DNA of 64,000 nucleotides from Candidatus Nanosynbacter sp. TM7-053 (GTDB lineage: Bacteria > Patescibacteriota > Saccharimonadia > Saccharimonadales > Saccharimonadaceae): assembly GCF_022828375.1 (NCBI RefSeq), contig NZ_JAJQJX010000001.1, positions 186,001 through 250,000 of the forward strand, in the 5' to 3' direction. A model generated the notes under the pieces. That model ran no database searches. It saw nothing but the letters and a program-made list of their open reading frames with translations, and was not told the origin of the DNA. Numbering within the stretch: position 1 is the stretch's first letter; each line of letters starts with the position of its first letter. Position numbers and translations under genes: made by a program. Shown piece by piece: positions 8,905 to 17,594 of this stretch.

Positions 8905-9291
8905 GAACTTTTTCTGGTAATTCGGCTAGGGGATTCTCTATTACATACAACCCCATAAAACATACCGTCTTTTATAAAAATATGCACCAACAAAATACGA
9001 ACTTAAAAAAATATTTTTTTAATTCCAGCACTATATACGCCGGAGTGCTACATTGATATTTTTACATCAATATAGACTCTAAGTATGCGCGCCGCAAGCT
9101 CATTGAGTTTTCCACAATTGCATTTTATATTATTTGACATTTTTATATTTTTATTGCCCTACTCCCCTAGCTTATCATTTTGCGATTATTTGACTTTTGC
9201 ATATTTTTATATTGTTATATATATTTTCTACACCATACAGAAATAGAACAAAAAGAGAACTTACTCTATCCAAAAGAGAAGTTGACCGCCC

Positions 9292-10206
9292 CTACTTATA
9301 GAACGACCTTTGATCTACCCTAACGTCTATATACCCTGGCTTCGCGCCGTTATTATCCAAATAACTCAAAGTAGCTATCGCCTGTTTAACCTGAGCTTGA
9401 GCAGACCTATCTACCGTCATACGAATCTGGGTCTCCCTGCCCTCGACCTTAAACCAGACTTGGCGTACAGTATTAGCCGGCAGAATAACCTCTGAAACAT
9501 TCATTTTATGTTGCGAAAATTCAGACACAGCTTGACCAAGGAAACTCAAGAATTGACGATTGATAACTTCTTGACCGCCTCTGGTTGGCAGACCACTCTC
9601 GTCACGAACAGCAACCGTGGGCGCGGTAAAATAATTCCGCTCAAAAGTAACGCCGCTATCATCAACAAAATAAATCTTATCTCCGGAAGACCACTGAGCC
9701 ACCGGCTGCCGAAACGTCAACTTAACGGCTGATCGCGCCAGAAAATCTCCCTCCACGCGAATGTTTTTTACTTCAGGAGCTTTCTGTAAAAAGAATTGCT
9801 TGAGATCATTATTATTGAGGAAAAACCGAAACCTCTCCGCTGGATGAGCACTGTAATATTCATTAAGAACGCTCACGTATTTATTAGCGTTACTGGAACT
9901 TTTTGCGTCGGGAGTTCGGATTGAAATATTGATTGTCAATTGAAACAAAAGGAATATCACAATAAGCAGACTTACCGCAGTCGCAAGCATTTTCCGCATT
10001 ACACGGCGGCGTTTCTTCACCAATTCGTGCGTCTCGAGCCTCTCAGAAGTCTCCAAAGGGGATGATGTTTGGCGGCTATTAAGCGTCCTGTTCCGACGAT
10101 ACGATTGGGCGGGCAAATCCTCGTAATTCTCAGTCCGACGACGCGCCGCGATTTCTCGACGACTTAGATTTTCGTCCGATTTTTTCTTAGAGAAGGGGAA
10201 TTTCAC
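9292..10206 (-). CDS. ftsQ: FtsQ/DivIB cell-division protein
   Basis: Bitopic division protein that links the FtsBL complex and the septal synthase. The 304-aa product has a long basic cytoplasmic N-terminus (rich in Arg up to residue ~70), one transmembrane segment (about residues 74-94, LATAVSLLIVIFLLFQ) and a periplasmic POTRA/FtsQ region. The start is GTG, overlapping the murG stop. It is the last gene of the dcw cluster here; ftsA and ftsZ do not follow, and the CRISPR locus lies beyond. Family assignment rests on topology and position as much as on sequence. Confidence 0.82.
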   Translation of the reverse strand: MKFPFSKKKSDENLSRREIAARRRTENYEDLPAQSYRRNRTLNSRQTSSPLETSERLETHELVKKRRRVMRKMLATAVSLLIVIFLLFQLTINISIRTPDAKSSSNANKYVSVLNEYYSAHPAERFRFFLNNNDLKQFFLQKAPEVKNIRVEGDFLARSAVKLTFRQPVAQWSSGDKIYFVDDSGVTFERNYFTAPTVAVRDESGLPTRGGQEVINRQFLSFLGQAVSEFSQHKMNVSEVILPANTVRQVWFKVEGRETQIRMTVDRSAQAQVKQAIATLSYLDNNGAKPGYIDVRVDQRSFYK

Positions 10207-11366
10207 TTTCGCCTACCCTGCCTTCGCACCGTAGTAAGAATAATCTTCGCCATATCTTTAGCCGCGTTTGGCTTGGCAAATTTACCGAAATTATCGCCCA
10301 GACCTTTAAGAATTTTCTGAGATTTTAATACGCCAATTATTTTTCGTGCCAAGATTTGATTGTCCTTATCCAGTTCATCTTCGGAAACTATCAACGCCGC
10401 CAATGCGTCCTGATAAACCTTAGCGTTTTTCAATTGATGCCCGCCCGTCAAATGACCATTAGGGATGATGATTGTCGGTTTATGTAGCGCCGCCAACTCC
10501 AAAAGGGTGGTCGCCCCTGCCCTGGTCACAACTATATCCGCCGCCGCCAAAACTTCCGCCATTCCGTTATGGACAAACGCCTGCAGCCGCCAGCCTTCTC
10601 GCTCATCGGTTTGCTCGAGGATTTCTTCATATTGCTGATTTCCCGATATCAAAAATACCGAAGCCTCAGCAAGCAGGTTCTCCCTAATTGCTACAATCGC
10701 GGAATTAATTCGGCCTGCTCCGAGTCCACCGCCAGTGATAACAACCAGCGGTTTATTGACATTAAATCCCAATTTTTCCTTCAGTTCTTTCCTCTCAGCC
10801 TCAGAATATGGATGGAACTCTGGCGCAACAGGAATGCCAACATATGAAGCTTTTTCTGGTGGATAATTGTAATATTCAAGCGGCGCGCCCGTGCCAATAG
10901 CTTTTGCGAAGGGACTCAATAAGCGATTCGTCAAACCTGGATGCGCATCAGAATCATGCAAAACCAACGGAATCCTTAATAGCCGAGCCGCATAGCCAAC
11001 CGGCAGACAAACATATCCGCCCTTAATGAAAATAACATCTGGACGCCACTTCATAAGCTTAAACAAGCTCTGAAAAAATCCAACCATCACCTTAAAACCG
11101 TCGCGCAAATTTGGGAATAAAATTGACGGATGTAGATGAAATGAGATGCTTTTTCCGTGATATCGGCGTAATTTTCCAGCAATAATCAAATCGACCGGAA
11201 TACGCTCGTCGAACTTAGCAAAAATCCCGCGTGCGCTGGCGCCAAATTTTTTATCGCACCAAAAACGAAGCTCGTGATCACCAGTTTTCTGTAATTCTCT
11301 AAATACGGCTACCACTGGCGTAACGTGTCCGCCTGAGCCGCCGCCGACCGCTAAGATCTTGGCCAC
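10203..11366 (-). CDS. murG: MurG, lipid II synthase (GlcNAc transferase)
   Basis: Transfers GlcNAc from UDP-GlcNAc to lipid I, making lipid II at the inner face of the membrane. The N-terminal glycine loop GGGSGGHVTP and the C-terminal donor-site region (TRAGATTLLELAALHKPTI, then GHQLKNA) are typical. The usual HEQN motif reads HDSDAHPGLTNR, a divergent form. The GTG at 11366 has GAGGAGG 6 nt upstream, better than the GTG at 11372, which directly abuts it. It overlaps ftsW by 68 bp and its stop overlaps the ftsQ start. Confidence 0.95.
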   Translation of the reverse strand: MAKILAVGGGSGGHVTPVVAVFRELQKTGDHELRFWCDKKFGASARGIFAKFDERIPVDLIIAGKLRRYHGKSISFHLHPSILFPNLRDGFKVMVGFFQSLFKLMKWRPDVIFIKGGYVCLPVGYAARLLRIPLVLHDSDAHPGLTNRLLSPFAKAIGTGAPLEYYNYPPEKASYVGIPVAPEFHPYSEAERKELKEKLGFNVNKPLVVITGGGLGAGRINSAIVAIRENLLAEASVFLISGNQQYEEILEQTDEREGWRLQAFVHNGMAEVLAAADIVVTRAGATTLLELAALHKPTIIIPNGHLTGGHQLKNAKVYQDALAALIVSEDELDKDNQILARKIIGVLKSQKILKGLGDNFGKFAKPNAAKDMAKIILTTVRRQGRRK

Positions 11367-12591
11367 TTTCACCCTCCTCTAATGCTTTATGTGACGTATA
11401 TTTGGAAATTTGGAAAACTAAACCCAGTGCTGCCGCGATAAACAACATACTTGTACCGCCATAACTTAATAATGGCAATGGGATTCCAGTAAGCGGCGCC
11501 AACCCTGTCATTGCAGCAATATTCAATATTACATGCGACGCGATCCAGCCAAAAATTCCCGCCACAATTAGTCGCAGAGTCACGTCTGGCAACCTCGCTG
11601 CAACATGTAAAATTGACAAGAGTAGCGCCGTAAACAGCGCCAATATAGCCATCAATCCAACAAACCCGAAAGTTTCTCCCATGACGGCAAAAATAGAGTC
11701 ATTAGTCGCCTCTGGGAGGTATCCTGTCGCCTGAACGCTTTTTCCAATTCCAAGCCCCAGAAGCCCGCCAGAACCAATCGCAATTCTAGCCTGCTGGATG
11801 TGATAATTCTTGTTTTCCTGGCTACTCGTCCCTTTATGACTATCGCCTTGCACGAAAGTCATCACGCGCTCAATTCGGTGTGGCGACGTAAAAATCATCA
11901 CCAAACCACAAAGCGCAACAATCGCCAGAATCTTCTTGAAAATCTTCCAATCAATTCCAGCCACTAAAATCATTGATAAGATAATCGCTATCAACGAAAT
12001 TCCCGTTCCCAAGTCTTTTTGTAAAAACACAATCATCAGCAGCGATAATCCGGAAATAATGCCCAGCGGAATGATAGTCTCTTGGATGTCATTCAATTTT
12101 CCCTGTTGTGAGCGACGCCCTAAAAATCCCGCCAAAAACAATAGCACGCCATATTTAAGTAACTCTGCTGGTTGAAAGCTACCTAATCCTCCCAGATAAA
12201 ACCATCTATACGCGCCGTTAGTTTCTTGCGCAAACGACAAATGAAGTACCGCGCCTGAGAGAAATAGTAAAATACATAGCGCAAATCCAGCGTAGAGAAT
12301 GTATTTTGATCTCTCACCAGTAAACCATTTGTACGGCGTAAAATAAAACGCAGAAAAAGCCACGACAGCAATAAGCACACTCGTCAGCTGCTTGCCAAAG
12401 AAATACGTATCGCTATAATTCGTGCCATAAGCATAATTCATCACGTTGGCGCGTTGCGGTCCCAACGCATACATAACAATCAGCCCAAGTAGCAACAAAA
12501 GCCCCATATAAAGTACAATTTGATACATCGGCCGGTGGCTTCGGACCGGCTGAGCGATAGATTGACGATTTTTGGCGACCGAATTACGCAA
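11299..12591 (-). CDS. ftsW: FtsW/RodA-family peptidoglycan glycosyltransferase
   Basis: SEDS polymerase that extends glycan strands from lipid II at the septum with its partner PBP (ftsI, same operon). The protein has about ten hydrophobic segments and the signature PLPLLSYGGTSMLF near the C-terminus. A TTG at 12591 is preferred because GGAGG precedes it by 5 nt and it overlaps mraY by only 8 bp; the frame is also open to a TTG at 12606. The C-terminal tail (ESGQDLSGRRRLRR...) is encoded inside murG. FtsW rather than RodA is chosen from the dcw context. Confidence 0.92.
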   Translation of the reverse strand: MRNSVAKNRQSIAQPVRSHRPMYQIVLYMGLLLLLGLIVMYALGPQRANVMNYAYGTNYSDTYFFGKQLTSVLIAVVAFSAFYFTPYKWFTGERSKYILYAGFALCILLFLSGAVLHLSFAQETNGAYRWFYLGGLGSFQPAELLKYGVLLFLAGFLGRRSQQGKLNDIQETIIPLGIISGLSLLMIVFLQKDLGTGISLIAIILSMILVAGIDWKIFKKILAIVALCGLVMIFTSPHRIERVMTFVQGDSHKGTSSQENKNYHIQQARIAIGSGGLLGLGIGKSVQATGYLPEATNDSIFAVMGETFGFVGLMAILALFTALLLSILHVAARLPDVTLRLIVAGIFGWIASHVILNIAAMTGLAPLTGIPLPLLSYGGTSMLFIAAALGLVFQISKYTSHKALEEGESGQDLSGRRRLRRTRYASGSRI

Positions 12592-13621
12592 TATGACCTC
12601 CAGCAAGCGCCAGCATCACGCCGATAAACGCCATCACGCAGCCAATAACCCAGAAGCGCATCGTCACTTTAGTTTCCGGCCAACCAATCGCCTCCAAGTG
12701 ATGATGAATCGGCGCAGATAAGAAGACCTTTCTCTTAAACAGCTTCTTGCTGACGATTTGAGTCAAGCTTGATCCCGCCTCAATTACAAATAGCAAGCCA
12801 ATCACAGGAAGTAGGAGCAAAGAGTCGGTCAGCATTGCCACAACGCCCAAACACGCGCCATAAGCGAAACTTCCAACATCGCCCATGAAGAATCGAGCTG
12901 GATAAATATTGAACCACAAATAGCTCAAAAGCACACCAACAACCGTAAAGCAGAATCCCGCCAATATAACATGTTGTTGCAATAAAGCAATTACACCAAA
13001 CGCACCAAAGCTAATACTGAGCAGTCCACCCGCCAATCCATCCATTCCGTCAGAAATATTAACAGCGTTACCAGTAGCCACCACCGCAAATGCAAACAAC
13101 GGAACTATCAACCAACCAATATTCACCTCGCCCACAAACGGCACGTGAAAACTCGCCACGCCCAGTTTGGCAAAGAAAAACCAACCAAGTACCACGCCAA
13201 TCAACGTAATCAGCGCAAACTTCACTGGACTACGAAGCCCAGCCGCGCCGCCACCCAAACCACGCAGATTGATAATATCGTCAATTAGCCCAACAATTCC
13301 GCCACCAACCAACGCCGCCAGAGGAAGCCAGGTCTGTGCTCGGTCTAAATTGAAGAAAATCGTCACCACAAAGATTGAAATTACGCCAATCACCCCAGCC
13401 ATCGTCGGGATGTTCCGCCGCAATTTTGCCGCTTGGAATTTGGCGAAAATCTTCAGCTTTTTCCCGTCAGTACTCTCCGACCTTTGGCGCTTCCAGAAGC
13501 GATATCGATAAGCGAAAAACGTATAAATTGGCGTTAAAAACATCGCTAGTAAAAACGCGCCGACGCTCAGCAAAAACACGTGCGTCAATTCATTGGTCAT
13601 TGTTTGTAAAGCTATTCCCAT
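12584..13621 (-). CDS. mraY: MraY, phospho-MurNAc-pentapeptide translocase
   Basis: Makes lipid I by transferring phospho-MurNAc-pentapeptide to undecaprenyl phosphate. The 345-aa polytopic protein has GLIDDIINLR (catalytic Asp pair), NISDGMDGLAGG, FMGDVGSFAYG and the C-terminal APIHHHLEA histidine motif with GWPETKVTMRFW, all diagnostic. It starts with ATG preceded by AAAGGA and lies 2 bp after ftsI. Confidence 0.97.
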   Translation of the reverse strand: MGIALQTMTNELTHVFLLSVGAFLLAMFLTPIYTFFAYRYRFWKRQRSESTDGKKLKIFAKFQAAKLRRNIPTMAGVIGVISIFVVTIFFNLDRAQTWLPLAALVGGGIVGLIDDIINLRGLGGGAAGLRSPVKFALITLIGVVLGWFFFAKLGVASFHVPFVGEVNIGWLIVPLFAFAVVATGNAVNISDGMDGLAGGLLSISFGAFGVIALLQQHVILAGFCFTVVGVLLSYLWFNIYPARFFMGDVGSFAYGACLGVVAMLTDSLLLLPVIGLLFVIEAGSSLTQIVSKKLFKRKVFLSAPIHHHLEAIGWPETKVTMRFWVIGCVMAFIGVMLALAGGHIA

Positions 13622-13623
13622 AT

Positions 13624-15369
13624 TTATTCCTTTGGTGCTATTTTCATATAATCAATTATCCAGTTGGATATATCTGTAAAAATTGGTCCAGCGTGAAGAT
13701 TTCCTTGCAAATTAATCCCTTTTCCCGGAGCCGCTACACGTACCATTATGACATATTCGGCGCCATTTTTTCCACCGCCATAACCAATATATGTAGCAAT
13801 CGTTTCCTTCTGTGTGTAAGCGCCATTAACCACCGCTTCAGAAGTACCAGTTTTTCCACCAATTTCATAGCCAGATTTGTCACTCTTTGATAAGAATGAA
13901 GATCGGCGCGCCGTCGTTAGCATCGTTCGCATCTGCGATGACGTGCCACCGCTTACAGTTTGGCGAATAACTTTATTTTCCGACGGTTTCAAATTGCCAG
14001 ATTCGTCAATTGTGCCAACGAGAATGGTTGGCTTGTAGTATTGACCGCCGTTAACTAGCGACGAAAATCCAGCCGCGACTTGAACCATAGTCAAGTTCAT
14101 ACTCTGACCGTAAGTCATAGCCGAATAACGAACCTCATTTCCTTCAGCGCTATCCGGCGGGTAAATATAGCCCGAAGCCTCGCCCAGCTCAATTCCAGTT
14201 TTAGCGCCAAAGCCAAATTTATCGTGATAATATTCATACAAAGTCTGGCGAGCCGGCAAATTAATCTGCGAGCCATTTCCTAATTTTCGAATCGCGGTAA
14301 TAGTGCCGACGTTGAGCGAATTGTTAAACGCACCTTGAATCGTCATCGTGCCACCCAAACCCCTCAGAGCATTACACATCGTGCGGTCAGCGACTTTAAT
14401 ACAATCGGTATTATTATACGTGCTGGACGGAGTAATAACGCCCTTGTCAATTGCCGTAGCGAAACTAAAGGACTTGATAATCGATCCCGGCTCAAATGGC
14501 ACCATCGACGCGCTATCTACAAACACCGACCCATTTTTCTGCTTGGCAAAATCCGCTGGATTGTAAGTCGGATAATTCGCCATTGCCAAAACCTGACCGT
14601 TTTTCGGATTCATAACAATCACACTTCCCTCAGTGGCGCCAGCTGCTTCGACTCCTTTTTTCAACGCCAATTCAGTCTGGCTTTGAATATTCCTGTCCAC
14701 CGTCAGCGCCAAATTGTCGCCAGATTTCGCCTCGATTCGCATATTATTTTTTCCAACCGTCAAAGGTATATTCCTCACGTCAGTTACAGATTGCAATAGT
14801 CCGTCCCGACCCTTAAGCTGCTTATTCAAAGAACCTTCGACGCCATATTGACCTTCGCCAGCCGCATTCACAAATCCAAGCACGTGCGCGCCCAGTTCGC
14901 CCTCAGGATAATTTCGAATAGAACTTTGTTGATATAGCACACCCGCAAAGTTTTTCTTTTTCAATTTTTCCGCTTGAGTTCTGGTAATATTCTTCGCCAA
15001 AACTTCATAGCGCGACTTTTTATTATTGAGCCGTTCAGATACATTTTCCGTCATTTCGCCGCCAGCAATTTCCCTCAGACTATCAACAAGCTGATTTCGC
15101 TCTTTATCATCAATCGACTGCGGATCCGCAATCACCGTATAAACCGCCTGATTAAGTACTACAGGAACTGGCGTTTTCCCGTCCATCATGTAAATTTTCC
15201 CACGCTCTGCAGGAATGATAAATTGACGCTGCTGACTCGCTCGCGCCAACTCCGTATATTTGCCATATTGCAAAATCTGCAATTGAAATAATCGCAACAC
15301 AAAAGCCGCCATCACTACTAGTAAAGCGATGGCTAACCAACCAGTTCTTGAACGAATAAGCCGCTGCAT
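13624..15369 (-). CDS. ftsI: Division-specific class B penicillin-binding protein
   Basis: Transpeptidase that cross-links septal peptidoglycan, working with FtsW. The 581-aa protein has an N-terminal membrane anchor (residues ~11-33), a PBP dimerisation domain, and the penicillin-binding motifs SIIK (S296-K299), SLN (351-353) and KTG (506-508). A TGATATAAT box lies 12 nt before the ATG, inside the end of ftsL, so an internal promoter is likely in addition to operon read-through. Confidence 0.94.
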   Translation of the reverse strand: MQRLIRSRTGWLAIALLVVMAAFVLRLFQLQILQYGKYTELARASQQRQFIIPAERGKIYMMDGKTPVPVVLNQAVYTVIADPQSIDDKERNQLVDSLREIAGGEMTENVSERLNNKKSRYEVLAKNITRTQAEKLKKKNFAGVLYQQSSIRNYPEGELGAHVLGFVNAAGEGQYGVEGSLNKQLKGRDGLLQSVTDVRNIPLTVGKNNMRIEAKSGDNLALTVDRNIQSQTELALKKGVEAAGATEGSVIVMNPKNGQVLAMANYPTYNPADFAKQKNGSVFVDSASMVPFEPGSIIKSFSFATAIDKGVITPSSTYNNTDCIKVADRTMCNALRGLGGTMTIQGAFNNSLNVGTITAIRKLGNGSQINLPARQTLYEYYHDKFGFGAKTGIELGEASGYIYPPDSAEGNEVRYSAMTYGQSMNLTMVQVAAGFSSLVNGGQYYKPTILVGTIDESGNLKPSENKVIRQTVSGGTSSQMRTMLTTARRSSFLSKSDKSGYEIGGKTGTSEAVVNGAYTQKETIATYIGYGGGKNGAEYVIMVRVAAPGKGINLQGNLHAGPIFTDISNWIIDYMKIAPKE

Positions 15370-15390
15370 ATTGCTTATCTTATTATATCA

Positions 15391-15732
15391 CTATTGAGCG
15401 TAATGCGTTTCAGTTGTCGTCATAGCTGAAGCGACATTGCTATTCTTCACCTTCTCTAACGCTGTCAAGCGTGCATTCTGCACTTCCAATTCTGACTTTT
15501 TTGCGCTTAGTTCGGTGATTTTTGTATCCAGACTCTGAGCTTCATAGCCGTAAGCTGTAAGTCTGGTTGCCTGAGTAAGATAAATCAAGCCCAGTACTGT
15601 AACCATCAATGCAACTAGCACTGTATGAGCAACAGGACCAAGTTTGACCTGAGACTGAAAACGTGTAGAATTCTGATTTCGGCGCAATTGACCGTGTGAA
15701 CGTCGTGAAGTAAATGTGGTGGTGTTTGTCAT
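15391..15732 (-). CDS. ftsL: FtsL-like septum protein
   Basis: Small bitopic protein (113 aa) with a basic N-terminus, one transmembrane helix (about residues 36-53, TVLVALMVTVLGLIYL) and a coiled-coil region (ITELSAKKSELEVQNARLTAL). This topology and the place between rsmH and ftsI are typical of FtsL, which recruits FtsW and FtsI with FtsB and FtsQ. Sequence conservation in this family is weak, so the call depends on context. Confidence 0.75.
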   Translation of the reverse strand: MTNTTTFTSRRSHGQLRRNQNSTRFQSQVKLGPVAHTVLVALMVTVLGLIYLTQATRLTAYGYEAQSLDTKITELSAKKSELEVQNARLTALEKVKNSNVASAMTTTETHYAQ

Positions 15733-15774
15733 TTGTCTCTATCTTTTATGTTTATATTTGTATTTAGCATAACA

Positions 15775-15805
15775 AACCAGCCCGCCCGTTAAAGACAGGC
15801 TGGTT
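15775..15805. terminator. Hairpin between the 23-aa ORF and ftsL
   Basis: AACCAGCC pairs with GGCTGGTT (8 bp, 15-nt loop). T-runs follow on the plus strand (TTTCT), with only TTTGTT on the minus side. Within the minus-strand dcw operon it could act as a partial terminator or attenuator before ftsL. Confidence 0.55.
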
Positions 15806-15837
15806 TTTCTAAGGTATATTCCGGAATACGCTTTAGT

Positions 15838-15909
15838 CTAGCCGCGGCGTACTGAAACAGCCTCTGGCTTGTCTGTATTCTGGAATTCTACTTTGATGTG
15901 GATTGGCAT
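15838..15909 (-). CDS. Small ORF, 23 aa, strong ribosome-binding site
   Basis: ATG at 15909 opens a frame beginning MPIHIKVEFQNTDKPE and ending VRRG, stopped by TAG. AAGGAGG precedes the ATG by 5-6 nt, one of the best Shine-Dalgarno sites in the window, in a genome where many genes have none. It sits just after rsmH and is followed by a hairpin. It may be a real small protein or a leader peptide controlling ftsL/ftsI. No family is recognised. Confidence 0.5.
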   Translation of the reverse strand: MPIHIKVEFQNTDKPEAVSVRRG

Positions 15910-15931
15910 ATTGTGCCTCCTTCTTTTTGTT

Positions 15932-16852
15932 TTATTTTTTCACGGCGTATCGAAACTTTGCACTTCGACTACGCGGATTGTGAACATCTTCAGCTCCAGA
16001 CACCGGTTTTTTCTCTGGAACAATCAGCTCAGCCTCATAGCCAGCCGTTGCTTGCTCCGAAAAGTAACGCTTGATCAATCTGTCTTCCAAGCTATGAAAA
16101 CTAATTATTCCTACTCGCCCGCCCTTATTAAGTAAGCGTGGCAAAAGTGGCAATAGCTCTTCAATCAGCTTAAGCTCATGATTGACTTCAATGCGTAGCG
16201 CCTGAAAGGTACGAGTCGCAGGATGATGCTTCATACTACCGCGACCAACGGTTTGCTTGATCAGATCAGCCAGCTCAGTCGTTCCCTGAATTGGTCGAGC
16301 TTTTACAATTGCCTGCGCAATTCGCCTTGCTCGTCCGGGATTTTCCTCACCGTAACGAATGATCAGCTGCGTCAAATCATCAACCGAATATGAATTGACA
16401 ATATCCGCTGCTGTGATTTCCGTCCGATTGTCCATCCGCATATCAAGCGGACCGTCAAATCTGAACGAAAAACCTCTCTCTGCTCTGTCAAGCTGTGGTG
16501 ACGACACCCCCAAATCAGCCAAAATCACGTCAAACTTACGCCCCTGCTTGACCAAATCTTGCGCTGCGCTCACAAAATCTTTGTGAATTAAAGTTACGCC
16601 TTTTTCAGCCAAATCGCCCAATGTCTTAATCGCGTTTTCATCACGATCGACCAACACTGAGTCCAAGTAATTATCCGTCCTATTTAAGAATGCCCTGGCA
16701 TGGCCGCCATAGCCAGCCGTCAAGTCGAGATACGACTCGCCTTCGACTGGCTGCAGCTTGCTAAGGGTTATCTCCAAAAGTACGGGAACATGCATCGGTT
16801 CGCCCGTCTGAGACTCTTCCGACTGTGGTGGATGTTCTTTAATACTCATCAT
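15932..16852 (-). CDS. rsmH: RsmH, 16S rRNA m4C1402 methyltransferase
   Basis: SAM-dependent N4-methylation of C1402 in 16S rRNA. The 306-aa protein has HVPVLLEITL, the SAM-binding DLTAGYGGHARAFL, ADLGVSSPQLDRAERGFSF and the C-terminal ISFHSLEDRLIKRYF, which are family signatures. The start is the first of two adjacent ATGs, 6 nt after a TATAAT box, so the mRNA is probably leaderless. In most bacteria it directly follows mraZ; here a 293-bp gap with an inverted-repeat element intervenes. Confidence 0.97.
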   Translation of the reverse strand: MMSIKEHPPQSEESQTGEPMHVPVLLEITLSKLQPVEGESYLDLTAGYGGHARAFLNRTDNYLDSVLVDRDENAIKTLGDLAEKGVTLIHKDFVSAAQDLVKQGRKFDVILADLGVSSPQLDRAERGFSFRFDGPLDMRMDNRTEITAADIVNSYSVDDLTQLIIRYGEENPGRARRIAQAIVKARPIQGTTELADLIKQTVGRGSMKHHPATRTFQALRIEVNHELKLIEELLPLLPRLLNKGGRVGIISFHSLEDRLIKRYFSEQATAGYEAELIVPEKKPVSGAEDVHNPRSRSAKFRYAVKK

Positions 16853-16858
16853 TATTCC

Positions 16859-16864
16859 ATTATA
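16859..16864 (-). promoter_or_regulatory. -10 box of rsmH
   Basis: TATAAT on the minus strand, 6 nt before the ATG of rsmH. Any -35 would fall at the border of the neighbouring inverted-repeat element. Confidence 0.6.
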
Positions 16865-16875
16865 CAGAAATAATG

Positions 16876-17112
16876 CTCGAGATCACCTAACTGGATATTT
16901 AATTCTGGCTTTTTTGTATTTGTGTTTTGTTTGTTTTTGTTGTCTTAAGAGTGGAAATTTGTTGATTGTCAGTAACAACCATGTTTTCCAAAGAGACTTA
17001 TGTGTGAGGTGGAGTTTTTTTTGGGAGGTGTTTGAGGAAGGTGCGTTGCCGTTTTTAATGTGGAGCAAATTGCCACATGCCATTTTCAAATACCCAGATA
17101 GTTGATCTCGAG
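16876..17112. mobile_element. 237-bp element with terminal inverted repeats (MITE-like)
   Basis: The ends are imperfect inverted repeats of 27 bp, 23 of 27 matching (16876-16902, CTCGAGATCACCTAACTGG...; reverse complement of 17086-17112), both starting with CTCGAGATCA. The interior is strongly strand-skewed: G/T on plus, A/C on minus (CAACAAAAACAAACAAAACA). No transposase or clear target-site duplication is seen. It splits mraZ from rsmH. It could be a miniature mobile element or a long-range RNA stem in the mraZ-rsmH transcript. Confidence 0.5.
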
Positions 17113-17145
17113 AGGTTTTAATTGTTAAAGTGCTTAGCTAATCTA

Positions 17146-17514
17146 CTATTCCGCATTCTCGGCCGCTATTAGCCGAAAATATTCCCCCGCTCGCACAGCA
17201 ACGACTTCTCTGTTAATTCCAGCGTAGTCTAGCAAATGCTGCTCAATCGTCACTCGTCCTTGTTTTTGGTCGAGCGCCGATGCGGTTTTACCTCGTCGGA
17301 ATTTAACGTTCAGGTCGGCAACCCGCTCATCCAGAATACTTCCCGTTAGAGCGCTTTCCACTTCCCGATCCCAGATTTGCTGTGGATATAAGTGGAGATA
17401 TTTGCCAAACCCGCGAGTTAGTACGACGCCTGATGCAAATTCTGCCCTGAGTTCAGCCGGAATCGTCAAGCGTCGCTTGTCGTCCAACTTACGCTCAAAG
17501 TAATCTGTCTGCAC
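17146..17514 (-). CDS. mraZ: MraZ transcriptional regulator
   Basis: DNA-binding repressor of the dcw operon, with two SpoVT-AbrB-like domains. The 122-aa protein has the first-domain motif DDKRRLTIPAELR and the second-domain QGRVTIEQHLLDYAGI, matching the MraZ DXXXR pattern; it is slightly shorter than the usual ~140 aa. The GTG start has AAGGA upstream. Four GTGG(G/A) boxes precede it, consistent with autoregulation. Confidence 0.95.
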   Translation of the reverse strand: MQTDYFERKLDDKRRLTIPAELRAEFASGVVLTRGFGKYLHLYPQQIWDREVESALTGSILDERVADLNVKFRRGKTASALDQKQGRVTIEQHLLDYAGINREVVAVRAGEYFRLIAAENAE

Positions 17515-17594
17515 GTCGTCCTTCCTTCGTGGTAGATTAGTTGTTTTTTACAGTGGATGTTTGTTTTTGTTGGTGATTTTCCATCAACTTTCGT

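Larger units (their letters stand above)
8137..9291. other. Gene-free region between CRISPR arrays and ftsQ
   Basis: About 1.15 kb with no credible ORF on either strand. The first ~340 bp are comparatively GC-rich and full of inverted repeats whose G-U wobbles favour a plus-strand RNA; the rest is AT-rich and largely unstructured. Small hairpins lie at 8586-8599 (AGCCG/CGGCT) and 9029-9051 (AGCACT/AGTGCT), and there is an A/T-only palindrome at 9003-9022. It may hold the tracrRNA and other structured RNA, but no boundaries can be set from sequence alone. Confidence 0.6.

Noticed and set aside
16883-17089. 68-aa ORF on the minus strand inside the inverted-repeat element
   Set aside because: Low-complexity Lys/Gln/Thr composition from the A/C-rich strand, no ribosome-binding site, start is TTG; no protein family likeness.
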